Under the pieces are notes generated by a model. That model was not told the DNA's origin and ran no database searches. It saw only the letters and a program-made list of their open reading frames with translations. Of a DNA stretch of 15,881 bases, positions 13,528 to 15,881 are shown piece by piece. The DNA lies in the NCBI GenBank assembly GCA_043800975.1, contig JAZDMK010000356.1, positions 1-15,881 on the forward strand, written 5' to 3'. Positions within the stretch are counted from its first letter, which is position 1. Every line of letters starts with the position of its first letter. Both the position numbers and the translations under genes were made by a program. The stretch is from JAZDMK01 sp043800975. Its GTDB lineage: Bacteria > Bacteroidota > Bacteroidia > Bacteroidales > JAHJDW01.

Positions 13528-15881
13528 ATGCTGAAGAAGAAGATCATAAATATTAATGATGAGTTTGATGCAAAACTTTTGGTTTACATCATACGAAAAA
13601 ACATTTTCTGGATATTCTCTTTTTTCATAATTGCTTTAATTGCAGGACTACTTTACTTGCGTTATACACACCCAATTTTTGAAGCCAATGCCGTTTTACA
13701 ATTTGGAAATGATAATACTGCGAAAGTTTTATTCAAACAGGATAATTTAGAGGAAGAAGGAATTGAAAAAGATTTGGAGCTGCTACGTTCGCCTGTGTTC
13801 TTAAGCCGTGTTTTCGCCAAGTTACCACTGCAGGTTTCCTACTTTGTTAAAGGTTGGATTCTCGATTTTGAAACCTATAAAAACTCTCCTTTTGTAGCTT
13901 ATTACAGAATAAAGGACCCTGCAATTTATGGTACGCCAATGAATGTAGAATTCATTGATGTCAACCGGTATCGGTTGGACTATATGGTGCAAAATACAGG
14001 CAATCAACTTGATGGAAGAATTGGAGAATGGATCAGCTTTCCACATCTGGATATAAGACTTGAATGGAAAGATAAAAAAACTACTTCCAAACCTGCTGCC
14101 AGTCATTATTTTATTATTAACAACCCGGATGCAATATATGCAGTAAATGCTTCGCGTTTGAATCTGGTAATATTAAGTAGTATAGCGAGAACCGTAGAAT
14201 TGAGATACCAGGACAGAAATGCTTCAAAAGCTGCTGATATCATCAATGAAATATTGAATGAGTATCAATCGTATGATATTGAAAGAAAAGCAGAAAGTGC
14301 AAATCAGGTTCTGGATTTTATTGATCTACAGCTTGACACGGTGTTTAACAGATTGTATCAGGCTGAACTGCAACTAAAAAGTTACAGGAAAATTAATTTT
14401 GGTCGCTTTTCCAATCAGACGTCATCTATGCTTGAGGCAAATGAGCAGAGCAGAATGAATGAAATGGAAGCACAGGTTTCGAGTTTAGAATATCAGGAAT
14501 CTGTGCTGAATGAAATCGAATCAACTGTTACGAAAACTGCTGATCTTGACGTTTACAAACTAATTGCATTGATTGCCGGAAGTGATTTGCAGGGAGGAAC
14601 ACTATCTGGGATGTTAAGTGCTTTAGAACAGTTGTATCTTAAAAAAGAACAAATGCTCTATGATGTAACTTCAAAAAGTAGCCAGATTGAATCGATAAAT
14701 TTTCAAATTGATATTCAGAAAAAATTACTTATTGAAAGTGTAAAATCACTTAGAAATAATATACGGAAACGCAGAATTGACCTTGCAGGTAAGTTGATTG
14801 AACAGAATAAGAAAATCCTAGCACTGATTCCGGTTGATACGACTCAAGTATATAACACTGGTTATACAACTATGTTACGTGAGTATTCAATCAATGAAAA
14901 ATACTATAACCAATTGCTTGAAAAAAAGACAGAGTATTCTATTATGAAGGCTGGTTATGTAACAAAGAATAAGATTTTGCAATATGCTGTAACACCTTCA
15001 TCACCGATATCTCCGAATAAAAGATTCATCATGCTTACAGCCATTGCAGTTGGGCTTTTAATTTCATTTATTTTGGTACTAATACGTTATTTACTTCATA
15101 ATTTTATTTGTGTTCTTAATGACATTTCGGCTTATGTTGATACACCTATTTTGGGAATGGTGCCACGATACAGAAAAGAGATTCCGGTTTCTCAGTTAAT
15201 TGTAGATAAACGTCCAAAGTCGCTGATTGCAGAATCGCTGCGGGCTGTGAGAACCAACCTGCAGTTTATTGGCAATGAGCCTGGACCGAAAGTAATAGCG
15301 ATTACCTCTACTATTTCAGGTGAAGGGAAGACTTTTGTAGCAATCAATTTAGCCGGTGTAATCGCGTTTTCTGGAAAAAAAGTAATCATCATTGACTCCG
15401 ATATGCGTAAGCCAAAAATCCATCAGGGGTTTGGTGTTGAGAATATTTGTGGATTAAGCACAATCCTTGTTGGTAAAGATGAAATGGACTTTTGTATTCA
15501 AAAAAGTCAAATTGAAAATCTTGATTTCATAACAGCCGGGCCTGTACCACCCAATCCCTCAGAATTGATTATGAGTGAAAAAATGAGTAAGCTTATTGAG
15601 ACCCTCAAGGAAACATACGAGGTAATTATTATTGATAATCCTCCTGTGGGTTTGGTTACCGATGGTATTGCTAATTTACAGCGCGCCGATTATCCAATAT
15701 TTGTTTTTAAAGCCAATTATTCACGCAGGCACTTTATAGAAAACATTGTAAGGTTAATTGAGGAAAACGAAATAAAGAAATTGTCGATTATTCTCAATGC
15801 TGTTGAAATCATGAATTCAAACTATGGATTCAAGCGTTCACAAGGATATGGATACAGCTATGGATACGGATACGGCTATGG
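13528..15881 (+). CDS. wzc: Wzc-like polysaccharide copolymerase and tyrosine autokinase, 3' end outside the window
   Basis: An open frame of 784 codons that runs off the window. It combines a Wzz-type chain-length domain and a BY-kinase, controlling polymerisation and export with Wza. The first membrane helix is at about 25-46. A periplasmic region follows, with coiled-coil character from about 250 to 475. A proline motif (PSSPISPNKR, 490-499) precedes the second helix (about 500-521). The kinase domain has LRAVRTNL (571-578), Walker A SGEGKT with Lys601, Walker A' IDSDMRKP with Asp623 and Asp625, and Walker B IIIDNPP with Asp703. The C-terminal tail has Tyr at 766, 774, 776, 778, 780, 782 and 784, the expected autophosphorylation cluster. 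The start lies one base after the wza stop, so the pair is coupled. The true length is unknown. Confidence 0.93.
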   Translation, partial: MLKKKIININDEFDAKLLVYIIRKNIFWIFSFFIIALIAGLLYLRYTHPIFEANAVLQFGNDNTAKVLFKQDNLEEEGIEKDLELLRSPVFLSRVFAKLPLQVSYFVKGWILDFETYKNSPFVAYYRIKDPAIYGTPMNVEFIDVNRYRLDYMVQNTGNQLDGRIGEWISFPHLDIRLEWKDKKTTSKPAASHYFIINNPDAIYAVNASRLNLVILSSIARTVELRYQDRNASKAADIINEILNEYQSYDIERKAESANQVLDFIDLQLDTVFNRLYQAELQLKSYRKINFGRFSNQTSSMLEANEQSRMNEMEAQVSSLEYQESVLNEIESTVTKTADLDVYKLIALIAGSDLQGGTLSGMLSALEQLYLKKEQMLYDVTSKSSQIESINFQIDIQKKLLIESVKSLRNNIRKRRIDLAGKLIEQNKKILALIPVDTTQVYNTGYTTMLREYSINEKYYNQLLEKKTEYSIMKAGYVTKNKILQYAVTPSSPISPNKRFIMLTAIAVGLLISFILVLIRYLLHNFICVLNDISAYVDTPILGMVPRYRKEIPVSQLIVDKRPKSLIAESLRAVRTNLQFIGNEPGPKVIAITSTISGEGKTFVAINLAGVIAFSGKKVIIIDSDMRKPKIHQGFGVENICGLSTILVGKDEMDFCIQKSQIENLDFITAGPVPPNPSELIMSEKMSKLIETLKETYEVIIIDNPPVGLVTDGIANLQRADYPIFVFKANYSRRHFIENIVRLIEENEIKKLSIILNAVEIMNSNYGFKRSQGYGYSYGYGYGY
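15823..15881 (+). other. Tyrosine-rich tail of the Wzc kinase
   Basis: From Asn765 the protein has one Tyr at 766, then Tyr at every second residue from 774 to 784, alternating with Gly or Ser, until the window ends. In BY-kinases such clusters are trans-autophosphorylated and control oligomer assembly and polymer export. The coding DNA is a short imperfect repeat of a GGATAC/GGCTAT type unit. Confidence 0.85.

Noticed and set aside
13822..15392. Minus-strand frames at 13822-14106 and 15192-15392
   Set aside because: They are antisense to the continuous wzc reading frame, which carries all the expected motifs.

Overview
The window comes from a chromosome of the phylum Bacteroidota. Three things point there: promoters of the TTTG / TAnnTTTG type upstream of rpsP and lpdA, a ribosomal protein bS16 with a long Ala/Glu/Pro/Val tail, and short lipoprotein signal peptides with a wza-wzc polysaccharide export pair of the type found in this phylum. 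The base composition looks moderately AT-rich. Class or genus cannot be fixed from the sequence alone. No tRNA, rRNA, CRISPR array, insertion sequence or prophage gene was seen, and no gene-free stretch exceeds about 200 bases.

Left block, minus strand (1-5423). Read in the direction of transcription, it holds an unrecognised lipoprotein gene (5423-4584), dnaE for the replicative DNA polymerase III alpha subunit (4450-992), trxA for thioredoxin (869-552) and a DUF58 gene that leaves the window at its left edge (534-1) and appears to start at TTG. TrxA and the DUF58 gene are 17 bases apart and probably cotranscribed.

Middle block, plus strand (5593-8205). A small unrecognised lipoprotein gene is divergent from the first one. 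A translation unit follows: rpsP (bS16), rimM (16S rRNA maturation factor) and a TrmN6-type tRNA adenine methyltransferase. The rpsP and rimM genes overlap by one base, and the methyltransferase follows rimM by one base. A well-formed Bacteroidota promoter lies upstream of rpsP. The bS16 tail is an uninterrupted array of ten seven-residue repeats.

Right block, plus strand (8261-15881). lpdA (dihydrolipoyl dehydrogenase) has a clear promoter. It is followed, with gaps of 6, 10, 15 and 1 bases, by an AsnB-like glutamine amidotransferase, a GT4 glycosyltransferase, a Wza-like outer-membrane lipoprotein and a Wzc-like tyrosine autokinase cut off by the window edge inside its tyrosine-rich tail. 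The last four look like the start of an exopolysaccharide or capsule cluster. The glycosyltransferase would build the repeat unit, the amidotransferase may amidate a sugar acid (or make asparagine), and Wza/Wzc would export the polymer and control its length. No wholly new system is evident. The most unusual items are the bS16 heptad array, the amidotransferase in the polysaccharide cluster, and lpdA sitting at the head of that cluster.
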